64,000 nucleotides of DNA from Sphingomonas sp. CFBP 8760 (GCF_014841615.1 NZ_JACYUG010000014.1:1-64000), one strand, 5' to 3'; shown: positions 25,026-34,472, counted from the first letter of the stretch. Translations and numbers: made by a program. The notes: generated from the letters alone by a model not told the origin.

Positions 25026-25841
25026 ATGACGGCGATTACCCTCGGCCAGGCGGCGACGCTGGCGCTTGGCGGCATGCGTGTGCGCGACAGCGGGCGCATG
25101 TCCACGCGCGCGACAGCGGCACCGCGCACCCACATCACCGGGGCACCGGTGCGCCGCGACAGCATCGAGGCGGGGACGTTCGAGGATATGTTCTTCGCGG
25201 TGCCCGCCAGGGGGGAGTGCGACCGGCTGCTGCGGATCGCGCGGGTGATGCTGGACGCGGGGCGCAAGTTGAAACGGGCTGCGCGGGCCGAGGGCCGCAG
25301 CCTCACCCGCAGCGAACGGCTGGTCGCCGCGCTGGGCGCGGGCGCGGTGCGGATCTACGAGGAGCTGCTGACGCTCGCCCGGCTCAACCGCGGTCGCGTC
25401 TATCCCAGCTACGATCGGCTGGCGGAGCGCACCGGGCTGGGCCGCGCCACCGTCGCGCGCGGGCTGGCGCAGCTGGAGGCGATCGGGCTGCTCGTCCGCC
25501 AGCGCCGGTTCCGCCGGGTCGAGGGCGCCGGGCCGGGGCCGCGCTACGCCCAGACCTCCAACGTCTATCGCCCGACCCCGCCCGCCGGCCTGCCCGCGCG
25601 CATCCTCGCGCATCTGCCCCGCTGGATGCAGCCCGCGCCGCTGCCCGACGACGAGATCCAGCGCGAGGCGGACCGGCAGGGGGAGACGCAGGCGATGCTG
25701 GCCACCCTGTCGTGCCGGGATCTGGCGCGGGCGACGCTGGGCGGGCCGCTGGGCCGGATGCTGGCGCGGCTGGGGGCCGGCATCGATCGACGGGCGTGCG
25801 AGTCTCATAGAGAGCCTCAACCCCTAACTGATTCACTTTGA
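25026..25841 (+). CDS. winged-helix DNA-binding protein of the replication region
   Basis: A 271-residue basic protein. A helix-turn-helix of the HTH_36 type lies near residues 120-160 (VYPSYDRLAERTGLGRATVARGLAQLEAIGLL), with a basic stretch after it (VRQRRFRRVEG). Proteins of this kind accompany RPA-type initiators on sphingomonad plasmids and may assist replication or control copy number; that role is inferred from context. The ATG at 25026 follows a GACGATG context without a strong ribosome site. Confidence 0.75.
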   Translation: MTAITLGQAATLALGGMRVRDSGRMSTRATAAPRTHITGAPVRRDSIEAGTFEDMFFAVPARGECDRLLRIARVMLDAGRKLKRAARAEGRSLTRSERLVAALGAGAVRIYEELLTLARLNRGRVYPSYDRLAERTGLGRATVARGLAQLEAIGLLVRQRRFRRVEGAGPGPRYAQTSNVYRPTPPAGLPARILAHLPRWMQPAPLPDDEIQREADRQGETQAMLATLSCRDLARATLGGPLGRMLARLGAGIDRRACESHREPQPLTDSL

Positions 25842-26028
25842 ACAAACCGAATGAGCCGGCCTAGACGACCGGCACCACATTGAAGGAGACCCAGCAAACC
25901 CATTACAAAGAAACCAAGCGCGGAGTGCCGGCTACGCCGTCACATGCTCCCTAGAAGGAGCAAGCGGCTGGTGGTGTGGCCATCAGGGGGGACGGTGGCC
26001 GTCATCCTGTCGGAAGGACGGCAGCCGA

Positions 26029-27117
26029 TCATCGACGGCTGGCCCAGCGCAGCCATCCGGTTGCAGCCAGCCCCGTCGCCATCAGCCCGGACAACAACAC
26101 CAGGATGCGGCCGGCCATGCCCAGCGCCTCGCCGCCATGGAGCGGATGCAGCCAGTCGAGCAGGATATCGCCACCGCGCTCGTGTTCCCCGTCGCGCACC
26201 GCCAGGATCGACCCCGTCCACGGGTCCAGCCAGACATTGGTGCGCGGGAAACGCCGGCTGGGTTCGGCCGGCCGGGCGAGGTTGATCCGGACCACGCCGT
26301 CGGGCGTGGCCGGGGTTTCGATCCAGGCCGGTACCGCATCGGGGAAACGCTTGATCGCGCGCGCCACCAGCCGGTCGAGCGGAATCGGGGGGCCGGGCCG
26401 GGGCAGGGTGATGAGGGCGGGGGCGTGGAACAGCGGCCCCAGCCGGGCCAGAGCAGAGCGCAGCTGATCGGGAAAGGCCAGCAGCACCCCGGTCACCACC
26501 ACCACGAGCAACAGGGGCGCGCCGGCCAGCCCGATCAGCTTGTGGAGATCGTAGAGCCGCCGGATCGGCGCCGCACGGCGCTTCAGATGCAGTGCACGCC
26601 GCCACTGGCCCGGGCGCGGCCACCAGGCGACCAGCCCGGTCAGCAGCAGGAACGCCAGCGCGATGCCGGCCAGCCCCATCACCGTCTCCCCCGTCCGCCC
26701 GGCGAGCAATTGCCAGTGCAGTGCATAGATCCAGCTGGTCGGATATTCCCCCCAGAAGCCGGCGCGGACCGTGCGCAGGTCGCGCGGGTCGAGCCACAGC
26801 ATCAGCGGCGCGAAATCCCGGTCCGCGGTCTCGACCGGGCGATAATAGCGCACCGGGATCGGGCCGCCCGCTGGCGTCACCTCGATCCGCCAGGCGCCGG
26901 GGCGGTCGGGATGATCGCGGCGCAGCGCGTCGTACACCGCCTGCCACGACGACGGGCGGCTCCCCGTCGGCACCGCGCGCAACGCGGGCACCAGCGCCCG
27001 GTCCAGCTCGGGATAGAAGGCGAGGATGCTGCCGGTGAGGCCCGACACCACGAACAACAGCCCCAGCGACAGGCCGAGCCACAGATGCACGCGCCGGGCG
27101 ATGATGCGCAGCGTCAT
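26029..27117 (-). CDS. PepSY-associated membrane protein (PiuB-like)
   Basis: A 362-residue inner-membrane protein with four main membrane segments: residues about 9-35, 140-165, 190-215 and 330-352. Family marks are RRVHLWLGLSLGLLFVVSGLTGSILAF at the start, IYALHWQLLAGRTGETVMGLAG and LYDLHKLIGLAGAPLLLVVVVTG, with paired His residues. Relatives reduce ferric siderophores or sit beside TonB-dependent receptors. No receptor gene is present here. The 155-nt gap upstream separates it from the DUF2946-like gene. Confidence 0.85.
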   Translation of the reverse strand: MTLRIIARRVHLWLGLSLGLLFVVSGLTGSILAFYPELDRALVPALRAVPTGSRPSSWQAVYDALRRDHPDRPGAWRIEVTPAGGPIPVRYYRPVETADRDFAPLMLWLDPRDLRTVRAGFWGEYPTSWIYALHWQLLAGRTGETVMGLAGIALAFLLLTGLVAWWPRPGQWRRALHLKRRAAPIRRLYDLHKLIGLAGAPLLLVVVVTGVLLAFPDQLRSALARLGPLFHAPALITLPRPGPPIPLDRLVARAIKRFPDAVPAWIETPATPDGVVRINLARPAEPSRRFPRTNVWLDPWTGSILAVRDGEHERGGDILLDWLHPLHGGEALGMAGRILVLLSGLMATGLAATGWLRWASRR

Positions 27118-27272
27118 CGCCGCGCGCCTCCGGATCTAAGGAGGATAGGCATGGCGAAGGTGCCGACACGCGGCACCCCCGGGAACGGGGAGATCGGAAA
27201 CGGGAAGATCATGGCCACCGGACAGGATGCGAGGGCAGGGGCCATCGCCACCCGGCAGGGCGGCGGGGCCGG

Positions 27273-27719
27273 CTATCGTCGGATCGGCAGCGGGGCGGGC
27301 GGTGCCTGCGAGGGGGGCCGCAGATACGGCACGCGCCGCCCGGCCTGCGGGGGCGGTGTCGCCAGCGCGACCGCCGCGACCCATGCGAGCGCCGCCCCCA
27401 ACAGCACCGGATCGACCCCCCCGAGCAGCGGCGCCGACAGGCCGGCAAAGGCGCAGGCCTGCCCGCCGCCCTGATTGTCGCCCGGACCGTCGTGGCGGCC
27501 ATCGCCGTGCGATCGCTGGCCATGCGCGGCTGGATGCGGGGATGCGCGCGCGCGGTCGCCATCCGCCATGCCGGTCATGGGTGCAGCGCCGGTCGCATCG
27601 GGGCAGACGACGATCGCGAACCGGCCGGCCTCGACGACCGGCATATGGCCCGCCGGGATCAGCAGCCGCATCGCCAGCACCGCGAGGCAGAACGGCAGCC
27701 ACCATCGTCGGTCGATCAT
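27273..27719 (-). CDS. DUF2946-like small exported/membrane protein
   Basis: A 148-residue protein with an N-terminal membrane anchor (WWLPFCLAVLAMRLLIPAGHMP), a His/Gly/Asp-rich middle (GQRSHGDGRHDGPGDNQGG) and a C-terminal membrane segment. This matches the DUF2946 pattern, often next to metal-uptake or TonB receptor genes; the His-rich loop suggests metal binding (inference). Start ATG at 27719. Same strand and order as the PepSY gene. Confidence 0.6.
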   Translation of the reverse strand: MIDRRWWLPFCLAVLAMRLLIPAGHMPVVEAGRFAIVVCPDATGAAPMTGMADGDRARASPHPAAHGQRSHGDGRHDGPGDNQGGGQACAFAGLSAPLLGGVDPVLLGAALAWVAAVALATPPPQAGRRVPYLRPPSQAPPAPLPIRR

Positions 27720-27796
27720 GACGAGGCGGCGAAAGGCTTGCACCGCATGGGGTTAGCGCTCCGTGGGGCGGCTGTCACCGCCGGTGATCAAACTGC

Positions 27797-27830
27797 CGAC
27801 ATGTCGACACGTCGATCATCCGACAGGTCG
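27797..27830. promoter_or_regulatory. GACATGTCGAC-type palindromic site
   Basis: A near-perfect 18-bp palindrome (27798-27815, one mismatch) reading CGACATGTCGACACGTCG, followed by a second CGACAGGTCG box (27821-27830). It lies upstream of the DUF2946-like gene. It is one of seven such loci in the window. Confidence 0.45.
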
Positions 27831-27874
27831 GATCGGTCCGATGCATGCCGGAGGCCGGGACATGACGACGCAAA

Positions 27875-27969
27875 CCCAGCCTGTCGTCGTTGCGAGCGTA
27901 ACGAAGCAATCCAGAGCTTCGCGAACCGGGCTCTGGATTGCTTCGCTACGCTCGCAATGACGGGCTGGG
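27875..27969. repeat. REP-type inverted repeat (GCGAGCGTAGCGAAGCAATCC class)
   Basis: Arms of about 40 nt (27875-27916 and 27930-27969) pair almost fully, from CCCAGCC at one end to GGCTGGG at the other. The arm contains the GCGAGCGTA and AAGCAATCCAGAG boxes common in dispersed repeats of alphaproteobacteria. It sits between two genes. Confidence 0.8.
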
Positions 27970-27990
27970 TCGAGCCGGTGCCGTCGCGCC

Positions 27991-29580
27991 TCAGCGCAGC
28001 AGATACACGGCGTAATTCTCGTCGGTCTGCGCGGGGGCGTAGGAGACGAGGTGCGTCGTCGCCGCGAGGAAATCCCGCGCTTGCCGCGGCGTGACGGAGA
28101 AGGTGATCCGGTAGCCCTCGCTCTCCACCTTCGCTGGCGCAGCCGGGTCGGGCGCCCGGCGCAGCATGATGACGACCGACCGGCCGGTGCGCTGGCGCAA
28201 TTGCCGGGCGGTGGCGAGCATCTCGCCCAGGCTGAGGTCCTCGTCCTCGAAGAAGGTGAAGTGGACGACCCGCCCGAAGGTGCGCTGGCGCAGCAGCCAG
28301 ATCGGGTTGGGGGCGTAATAGCCGAGCGCCTCGACCATCACGTCGGGATTGCTCATGACGATGGCGCGGCGCAGGTCGGGCCGGTGCAGCAGCCGCCCGA
28401 GTTCCGCGGCGCGGCTGTAGACGCCCTCGTTGGCGGTCTGATAGCCCAGCTGGATGACGGCATAGCTCACCTGGATCGCCAGCAGCAGCGCCGTCAGCAG
28501 GGAGGCCGGGGCGGCGATCCGCCGGGCGCGCGCCTCCGCCGGGCCGGACCAGCGGCCCCCGTGCCCGCGCGCGACCATCCAGTGCAGCGACAGCACGAAC
28601 GGAAACAGCAGCGCGACATGCCGGTATCCACCGGGATACACGAAGTGGAAGAACAGCAGCAGCGCCAGCGTCACGGCCAGCCCGCCCGCCAGCCCGCCGG
28701 GCGTCCGGGCCAGGCTGAACGGCAGGGCGAGGACCAGCACGATCAGCAGGACGTCGGTCGCCGGCCGCCATTGCCACATGAACATCGGCAGCAGGCTGCA
28801 ATAATAGTCCACCATCTGCACGCTGGCGCGCAGCACCGCGCCGGGGCCGATCTCGTGCAGGTGCGGGGATACCGCCGCGTCCTGATAGGGGGGATAGACG
28901 GTCGCGAAGCACAGCAGCGCGCCCAGTCCCGCGCACCCCGCCGCCACCGCCCAGGCGCGCAGCGCGGGGGTCCACCGCCAGCCATCGACCGTCAGCAGTT
29001 CGACCAGCCAGAACAGCAGCAGCCCGCCCGCGAGCAGCACCGAGGGGACGTTGGTGTTGCAGAGCAGGAACAGCAACGCCCCCGGCCACCAGCCCCTGCT
29101 CCGACCCTGCCCCCGGACCTGCCGCGGATCGTAGCGGTCGGCGAACAGGAACAGCAGCAGCGCGCTCATCCCGTAATTGCGGGCGACCGCGGTATATTCG
29201 AACACCATCCATTCGCCGAACAGCGCCAGCGCGACGACCAGCCCCCGGAACGGCGCGCGGAACGCCAGCATCGCGGCCGCGCCGATCCCGATGACCGCCG
29301 CGATCGCCGGCAACACCTCGCGAACTGGCACGATCATGTGCGCGGCGCGCAGCAGGATGTACCAGATCGCCGGGTGCCCCTCGCCGTGGATGGTGCGCAG
29401 CATCGCGACCATGTCGGCGCCGCTGAGCGCGAGCGTGAACGCCCGCACCTCGTCGCGCCACATCACATGCGTCGCGACGAAATAGCCGGCCAGCACCAGC
29501 CACGCGGCGAACAGCGCCACCCGCGCCCGCGGATCGGGCCTGCGCGCATCGGCATCCGGCGGGCTGAACAGATCGGTCAT
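27991..29580 (-). CDS. GT39-like polytopic membrane protein
   Basis: A 529-residue protein with ten or more membrane segments in its first 400 residues and a soluble C-terminal part. The early periplasmic loop has an acidic W41-R-D43-E44 motif followed by GHPAIWYIL, as in GT-C enzymes (PMT/ArnT and relatives) that use lipid-linked sugar donors. It is likely a glycosyltransferase of the cell envelope, but no substrate can be named. It is a single gene between a REP repeat and an insertion-bearing low-GC stretch. Confidence 0.65.
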   Translation of the reverse strand: MTDLFSPPDADARRPDPRARVALFAAWLVLAGYFVATHVMWRDEVRAFTLALSGADMVAMLRTIHGEGHPAIWYILLRAAHMIVPVREVLPAIAAVIGIGAAAMLAFRAPFRGLVVALALFGEWMVFEYTAVARNYGMSALLLFLFADRYDPRQVRGQGRSRGWWPGALLFLLCNTNVPSVLLAGGLLLFWLVELLTVDGWRWTPALRAWAVAAGCAGLGALLCFATVYPPYQDAAVSPHLHEIGPGAVLRASVQMVDYYCSLLPMFMWQWRPATDVLLIVLVLALPFSLARTPGGLAGGLAVTLALLLFFHFVYPGGYRHVALLFPFVLSLHWMVARGHGGRWSGPAEARARRIAAPASLLTALLLAIQVSYAVIQLGYQTANEGVYSRAAELGRLLHRPDLRRAIVMSNPDVMVEALGYYAPNPIWLLRQRTFGRVVHFTFFEDEDLSLGEMLATARQLRQRTGRSVVIMLRRAPDPAAPAKVESEGYRITFSVTPRQARDFLAATTHLVSYAPAQTDENYAVYLLR

Positions 29581-29595
29581 CCCCCGATCCTGTAG

Positions 29596-29995
29596 GCAGG
29601 GATGGTTAGCGTCGCGCTAACGGTGTTTCCGGCGGGAGGAGGTTCGAAATTTTACGCCAAGCGCCGTGGCCATCCCGATCGGGATCGAGTTTTCGAAAAA
29701 TCTTGGCTGGCGTAGCCCCCTGTATGATGTGCGTAGCTTGAAGTATCTTTCTGGCAGAACCGTTCTATGGCAATCGCGGATGTTATTAAATCTTTGTGAG
29801 ATTTATACATCGTCATGCATACGTTCCTCGGCGAGACACTTAATGCCGGCTAAGCAGGGGCACGAACCTCAATTTTTATACAGTTTTGCCGTCCGCATAA
29901 GCGAAGGCGCTACTTTCGGGCTGGGCACGAATATCACTTGGAATGCGTATTTGCGCACGCTCTACAATCAACAGAACGCAGCATTTTCACGTCTA
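29596..29995. other. 400-bp intergenic stretch without a convincing gene
   Basis: Base composition drops well below that of the flanks. A 124-codon frame (29666-30040) is open but runs into the insertion sequence end and shows no family features or ribosome site, so I do not annotate it. The right edge is the TA target of the IS5-family element. Confidence 0.5.
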
Positions 29996-31046
29996 GGGTC
30001 CAAACCCAAGCAGCGGGTTGAAGGAGGGCGATTTTCCTGATTCACATGTGATGTGGGTCAAGAGAGGTGCGTGATGGCGCTGTTCTGGTTGTCGGACGAG
30101 GCGTGGGCGGTGACCGAACCGCATCTGCCGAAGAACCAGCCCGGCGCACGGCGGGTCGATGACCGCCGGGTGATCCCGGGCATCCTGCACGTGCTGAAGG
30201 TTGGTTGCCGCTGGTGCGACTGCCCGCCCGATTATGGTCCGTCGATAACGATCTACAACCGCTTCAACCGCTGGTCGCATCGCGGCTTCTGGCTGAAGCT
30301 GCTCGATGCCTTGCTCGATACCGGCGCGGTGACGAAAAGCACCTCGATCGACAGCACCTACGTTAAGGCACAGCGTGCCGCATTCGGCGCAAAAGGGGGC
30401 GCTCGGCGCAAGCAATCGGCCGCTCGCGCGGTGGCTGGACGACCAAGGTCCATGCACTCACCGACGTCATCGGCCGTCCGTACGCGCTGATGCTGACGGC
30501 CGGCAATGTCAGCGATGTGAAGGCGGCACCGGTGCTTCTCGAACGCGCCAGGCGCATGCGCTACCTGTCCGGCGACAAAGGCCACGATGCCGACCGGCTG
30601 CGGCGCTCGCTGCGCGATGCAGGGGCCGTCCCCGTCATTCCAGGCCGACGCAACCGCAAGCGTGCCATCCGCTACGACAAAGACCGCTATCGCAGCCGTC
30701 ACCTCATCGAAAACGCCTTCTGTCGTCTCAATCCTGTCCTGAGCGTGTCATGCGGGGTCCGTAGACACGGCCCCAGGCAACTGTCCGGGGTTTGGGAAGA
30801 CGGATGTGGCCCTGCTCAGGAACGGTCTTTGTCGACCGGCTTGTCGAACGGCCTCACATCCGCCGCCTGAGTCGGGTGGCCACCCGGCTCAGGCACCTTG
30901 CTGATTACACCATTCCACACAGACAAGCTTGCCGAAGGGGACTTTCGCCGGGTCGCCACCCGCTACGACACGCTCGCCGCCAACTTCCTCTCAGGTGTCG
31001 CGCTTGCAACCGCCACCGCGTTCTGGCTCTGAATAAGTCTGAGCCC
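29996..31046 (+). mobile_element. IS5-family (IS427-type) element, interrupted
   Basis: Imperfect terminal inverted repeats start GGGTCCAAACC at 29996 and end GTCTGAGCCC at 31046, flanked by a TA duplication (29994-29995 and 31047-31048). The transposase is in two frames joined at an A4G5 run (30391-30399), the usual slippage site in this group. About 207 bp of unrelated sequence (roughly 30732-30938) splits the last part of the transposase, accounting for the 1051-bp length against the usual 840 or so. Confidence 0.8.
30074..31032 (+). pseudogene. IS5-family transposase (two frames, 3' end interrupted)
   Basis: The first frame (30074-30490) reads LSDEAWAVTEPHLPKNQPGARRVDDR through SIDSTYVKAQRAAFGAKGG. 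After slippage the second frame reads AIGRSRGGWTTKVHALTDVIGRPYAL, SGDKGHDADRLR and HLIENAFCRL, covering the DDE catalytic core. The family C-terminus then resumes only at about 30939 as DFRRVATRYDTLAANFLSGVALATATAFWL. The intervening sequence makes a wild-type protein impossible, so this copy is likely inactive unless helped in trans. Confidence 0.8.
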
Positions 31047-31048
31047 TA

Positions 31049-31355
31049 AAAGCTGGACTGGGTTTTTCGACGTCTTGCAAAGATTCATAATCCGATTTTC
31101 TTGTAAACTAAATTTCTCATCATTCACCATACCGAGGTATTAACGCGCAATATCTTATCGGTGCGACGAAGTATTTTACCTCACGCCCAACGATTTTGGT
31201 TTGGCGCGGCCACCGTCCCTTGCACCGCTGGTGCTGTACATTGATCGCGTAGGGGAGGAATCGATCTACGGATACGTCCAGGATTTCGTACGTTAGGCGA
31301 AACGATCATCATCATGATACCGTGCGCCGATGGGCTCGATATACAGGACGGACAT
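31049..31355. other. 307-bp intergenic stretch
   Basis: AT-rich sequence between the IS right end and the next gene. No gene, repeat or stable hairpin was seen. It presumably holds the promoter for the 31356-33055 pair. Confidence 0.4.
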
Positions 31356-32393
31356 ATGACGAGAAGGGTCGACGAGTTTCGCTTCCAGGTATCGGATTCG
31401 ATCGATCTCTGGCAGGCCAACGTCGCCAATCCGTACATACGGGCCTATAACGCCGCCTATAAGACGTACAACCAGACGCTCGAAACGCAGAAGTCGAGCG
31501 ACAAGGAGAGGGCTGAGCTGCTCGTGTCGGCAGCGGCGATCATGCCGGGCTCCTTCCTGATCGCGACGGCGGCGACGGGATCGCTGCGGGTGCTGGCGCA
31601 TCGTGCCATGCTGAAGACGCTGTCGATGAACAACCTTACCCGAGTACTCGGCGGCTACAACGCCGCCACCAACAACGCGACCCTCAAATTCGCGTTCGGT
31701 GGCCTGCTTGACCTAGCCAAGGGGCAGATGAACGACGGCATCAAGAAGATCGCGGTCAATGCCGCCACGATGAGTCAGAACACTCTGACCGATGATCCGC
31801 TGGACCGGGACAAGCATCTCGACAGTTTCTTCAAGAACCACAAGGTGGCGCTGACCGACGCGGCATCGCTGATCGAGGGATCCTCGGTGCCGGAGGCCGA
31901 AAAGGTGCGCCAGTTCGCCGCGCTGAAGGCGGCCCCGCTGGCGTGCCGGCCGCAGGGAAAGATCGACAAGGACGCTCTGGCACCCAAGATCGAGCTCGGC
32001 CTGTATATGATGGCACTGCTGGAGAGTGATTTCCTGTTGGTCACCCCCGCCCACGCGCCCAACAGCTATGGCGCATCACCCCGCCCGATCCGCACGCCGA
32101 TCAACGTCATGCCCAAGGATGTGCAGCATTATCCCAAGGCAAGTATGCCCAAGGTCGGCATCGGCGTGATCGGCCAGTCGCAGTCGATTGGTATCGACCG
32201 GCCTGGCAGCGACGTGGAAAACCGGATCGACGAGTTGTGCAAGATCGTGCTGAAGCGTCCTTTCTACGCCAAGAGCGGCTTGTTCGGCAAGGATCCGACG
32301 CTCAAGGCGGGCGAGCTTCGCCAAGCGCAGGACGTGCTGGAAACGCTTTCCAAGCATCTTTCCCCAATGGTCGCGCTGGGGCTGAAATCGTGA
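31356..32393 (+). CDS. uncharacterised protein paired with a lipoprotein
   Basis: 345 residues from the ATG at 31356. There is no signal peptide. A helical N-terminal region (about 1-55) is followed by a hydrophobic, Ala/Gly-rich segment (SAAAIMPGSFLIATAATGSL, near 60-80) and helix-forming blocks; the C-terminal third has VGIGVIGQSQSIGIDRPGSD. No catalytic signature recognised. The stop overlaps the start of a lipoprotein gene, the same layout as toxin/immunity pairs such as 20473-22208. Function unknown; a secreted effector is a hypothesis only. Confidence 0.6.
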   Translation: MTRRVDEFRFQVSDSIDLWQANVANPYIRAYNAAYKTYNQTLETQKSSDKERAELLVSAAAIMPGSFLIATAATGSLRVLAHRAMLKTLSMNNLTRVLGGYNAATNNATLKFAFGGLLDLAKGQMNDGIKKIAVNAATMSQNTLTDDPLDRDKHLDSFFKNHKVALTDAASLIEGSSVPEAEKVRQFAALKAAPLACRPQGKIDKDALAPKIELGLYMMALLESDFLLVTPAHAPNSYGASPRPIRTPINVMPKDVQHYPKASMPKVGIGVIGQSQSIGIDRPGSDVENRIDELCKIVLKRPFYAKSGLFGKDPTLKAGELRQAQDVLETLSKHLSPMVALGLKS

Positions 32394-33055
32394 AGCCGCG
32401 CCTTGTCGTCGTGTTTTCGGCGCTCGTGACCCTGTTGTCCGCCGGCTGCTCGGCCGACGCGGGCGGGGCAAAGGCCGGCGGCGAGACGCCCCGCGCCCAG
32501 CTCGCGCGGCAGGTGGATGGCGTGCGCGCCTGCGCCACGCTCGTCGCGGCCTCGGGTCCGCTCGAGTTCAGCGAAAACCTGATGGCATCCGCCAGCATCG
32601 AGGCGCTGGTGGCCGCCGGGCTGATCGCGCGCGAACCGCTGTCCGGTGACGACGGTCGGCCACGCGTGCGGATCGTGGCCGGGCCGAACGGTAAGGCCGA
32701 TGTGCGCCTGGCCACCGGAGAGGACGGCGCGGCCTCGCCCGCGTTGTGTTTTGGCACGCGCCGCCTCGCCAGCGTGCGCACCGAAAGCGACGGCGCCGGC
32801 GGGGAGCGGATGCGCTACAGCTACCAAATCGTCGACGCGCCCGACTGGACACGCGATCCGGCGATCCGAAGTGCGTTCCCCTTCATGGTTCGCCTGCTTG
32901 ACGGCACGCATGAGGCCGACGCTGCCGCCTTCAAGACGGATGGCCAGTGGCGCATCCCCGGCGATCCCCGCGCCGGGACGATGGCCGATATCGGCAACAA
33001 GGGCTTTTTCCCCTGTCCCGTTCCCGATCCCGATCCGGCGAGCCCCTGCACCTGA
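32390..33055 (+). CDS. uncharacterised lipoprotein
   Basis: About 221 residues from the GTG at 32390, which overlaps the upstream stop by 4 nt. The N-terminus is a lipoprotein signal with lipobox LSAGC. The mature part has a two-lobed, strand-rich look (LVAAGLIAREPLSGDDGRPRVRIVAG; MRYSYQIVDAPDW) and ends in a Pro/Asp-rich tail with Cys residues. Translational coupling to 31356-32393 suggests a shared task, perhaps protection from that protein (inference). No family recognised. Confidence 0.65.
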   Translation: MKPRLVVVFSALVTLLSAGCSADAGGAKAGGETPRAQLARQVDGVRACATLVAASGPLEFSENLMASASIEALVAAGLIAREPLSGDDGRPRVRIVAGPNGKADVRLATGEDGAASPALCFGTRRLASVRTESDGAGGERMRYSYQIVDAPDWTRDPAIRSAFPFMVRLLDGTHEADAAAFKTDGQWRIPGDPRAGTMADIGNKGFFPCPVPDPDPASPCT

Positions 33056-33249
33056 CCATTGGTTCGACCCCGCCCGTGGTCCGGTTGCGGGCGGCCGTAT
33101 CGATCGCCGGGCGAGGTCCCGAAGCCGTCGCTGCCACTGAACCGTCGACCAAGACATCGATGGTAGATCAGCGGTCGTAAATCGGTGTTGGGCGTGTGGC
33201 GCTTTAGGCCATGCATCGTCGGTAGGATCACGTAGGGCCGATGCCCTCA

Positions 33250-33756
33250 TCAAAAGCCTGCATATAGCGACCGGCTGTCATCAAGCATGCTGACGGGAGT
33301 GGGGCTGATCCAGTCGGCGCCGCGCTCGGGATAGGGGCCGTAGAAGAGATCGCCCAGCGCCCGGCGGTAATGCGCGTTCATCCATCGCCGGCGCCGATGC
33401 TCGGGGTCGTCATGGATCATGTGACAGCGCTGGCAGAGCGCGGCGAGCTGGTGGAACGCGCTGTCGCTGGGATCATGGTTCAGATGCGCACAGGCCAGCA
33501 CCACCGGTGTCCATGCGCCGTCGGTCAGGATGTCCTCGGTTGGGCGTCGCACCAGCCGGCCTTGGCCGTTGCGCCAGTACAGCCGGTCCCGATCCCACCA
33601 GCGGCCGTCGCCGAGGTGGAAGACGCGTTTCCCGTGCGGGCGGCCGCAATGCCCGCAGCGCCCACCGGCACGCACGAAGCGGACATGATGGGACAGCTTG
33701 ACGGTGGCGCGGCAAGCGCTTGGTTGGGTGATCGTGCAGGAACGGCCGCCTATCAC
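33250..33756 (-). CDS. HNH endonuclease-like zinc protein
   Basis: The conserved part has a first zinc pair CGHCG, then VVLACAHLNHDPSDSAFHQLAALCQRCHMIHD, the classic HNH arrangement of a DNA/RNA nuclease with a second Cys pair. The start is uncertain: the frame is open to 33930, overlapping the divergent gene, and there is no ATG in the likely region; a GTG at 33756 is used here. Stand-alone HNH genes of this size occur on plasmids and phage remnants. No restriction partner is nearby. Confidence 0.65.
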   Translation of the reverse strand: MIGGRSCTITQPSACRATVKLSHHVRFVRAGGRCGHCGRPHGKRVFHLGDGRWWDRDRLYWRNGQGRLVRRPTEDILTDGAWTPVVLACAHLNHDPSDSAFHQLAALCQRCHMIHDDPEHRRRRWMNAHYRRALGDLFYGPYPERGADWISPTPVSMLDDSRSLYAGF

Positions 33757-33782
33757 TACGCCACGAGGATGGAGTGGCTGTG

Positions 33783-34100
33783 ATGGGCTTTGTCGATCGG
33801 GTGAACCGAGCCTTTTTTCGCCGCCTCCGTGCGCGGTCTCCACGGTACGCTGTGAAGACGGACGCGGTTCGCGTAACGCATCCGGACGGGCGCGACTATC
33901 GGCTACTCTTCGCCGATCTGACGACGGCAACGCTCCACCATCGCGATGTCTATGCGTACGACGCGATCATCCTGGCGCTTGGCTTTACGAATGGAGAAAC
34001 GATCGAATTTGCCCAAGACGATCCGGACTGGGAACAGTTGGTCCATGCACTTGATCGCAGCGGACGCATTGGCGAGCCTTCCAACATATGGCAGCTTTAG
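33783..34100 (+). CDS. hypothetical protein
   Basis: A 105-residue protein with a GGAG site about 10 nt before the ATG at 33783. It starts MGFVDRVNRAFFRRLRARSP (basic) and continues into an acidic half (AYDAIILALGFTNGETIEFAQDDPDWEQLVHALD). It looks like a small alpha/beta protein, somewhat like plasmid-borne immunity or accessory proteins, but I do not recognise the family. It is divergent from the HNH gene. Confidence 0.55.
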   Translation: MGFVDRVNRAFFRRLRARSPRYAVKTDAVRVTHPDGRDYRLLFADLTTATLHHRDVYAYDAIILALGFTNGETIEFAQDDPDWEQLVHALDRSGRIGEPSNIWQL

Positions 34101-34472
34101 GCGATTGGCGATGGTGACGGAGCGCCCGTGCGGCATCTGCCCATCACGTAACCGGCCGATCGCGGTCGTAGTGGTGGACCGGCTTTCCCAAAACGTGTTC
34201 CCGAACGAATTTTCTTAGAACTGCCTGTTTTACATGGAGAAACGGAGCGCTCCGCAAATGAGGGTTTGCGTAGCGATCCCCGATTCTGCCCGATCGTCGG
34301 TGATCGATGTCATCCGACCCGCCACCCGGTCCATGCGCCGCAAGGGGATGTGGCGTGGCATAGGCTTCCGGACATCCCCTCACCGGTCCCCGTTTACCGG
34401 GTTTTTAACGCTTCCGCCCGATAGCGGTGGCGGACAGGGGCGGATGCCTCGCTGGCAGGGACGTGACGGGCG
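34101..34472. other. 370-bp gap with one terminator-like hairpin
   Basis: No convincing gene. Near its end, CCGGT (34383-34387) pairs with ACCGG (34396-34400) and is followed by five T residues (34402-34406), a weak plus-strand terminator insulating the next operon. Confidence 0.45.

Noticed and set aside
29666..30040. A 124-codon frame beside the IS5-family element
   Set aside because: It has no ribosome site or family features, crosses the IS left end, and has intergenic-like composition.
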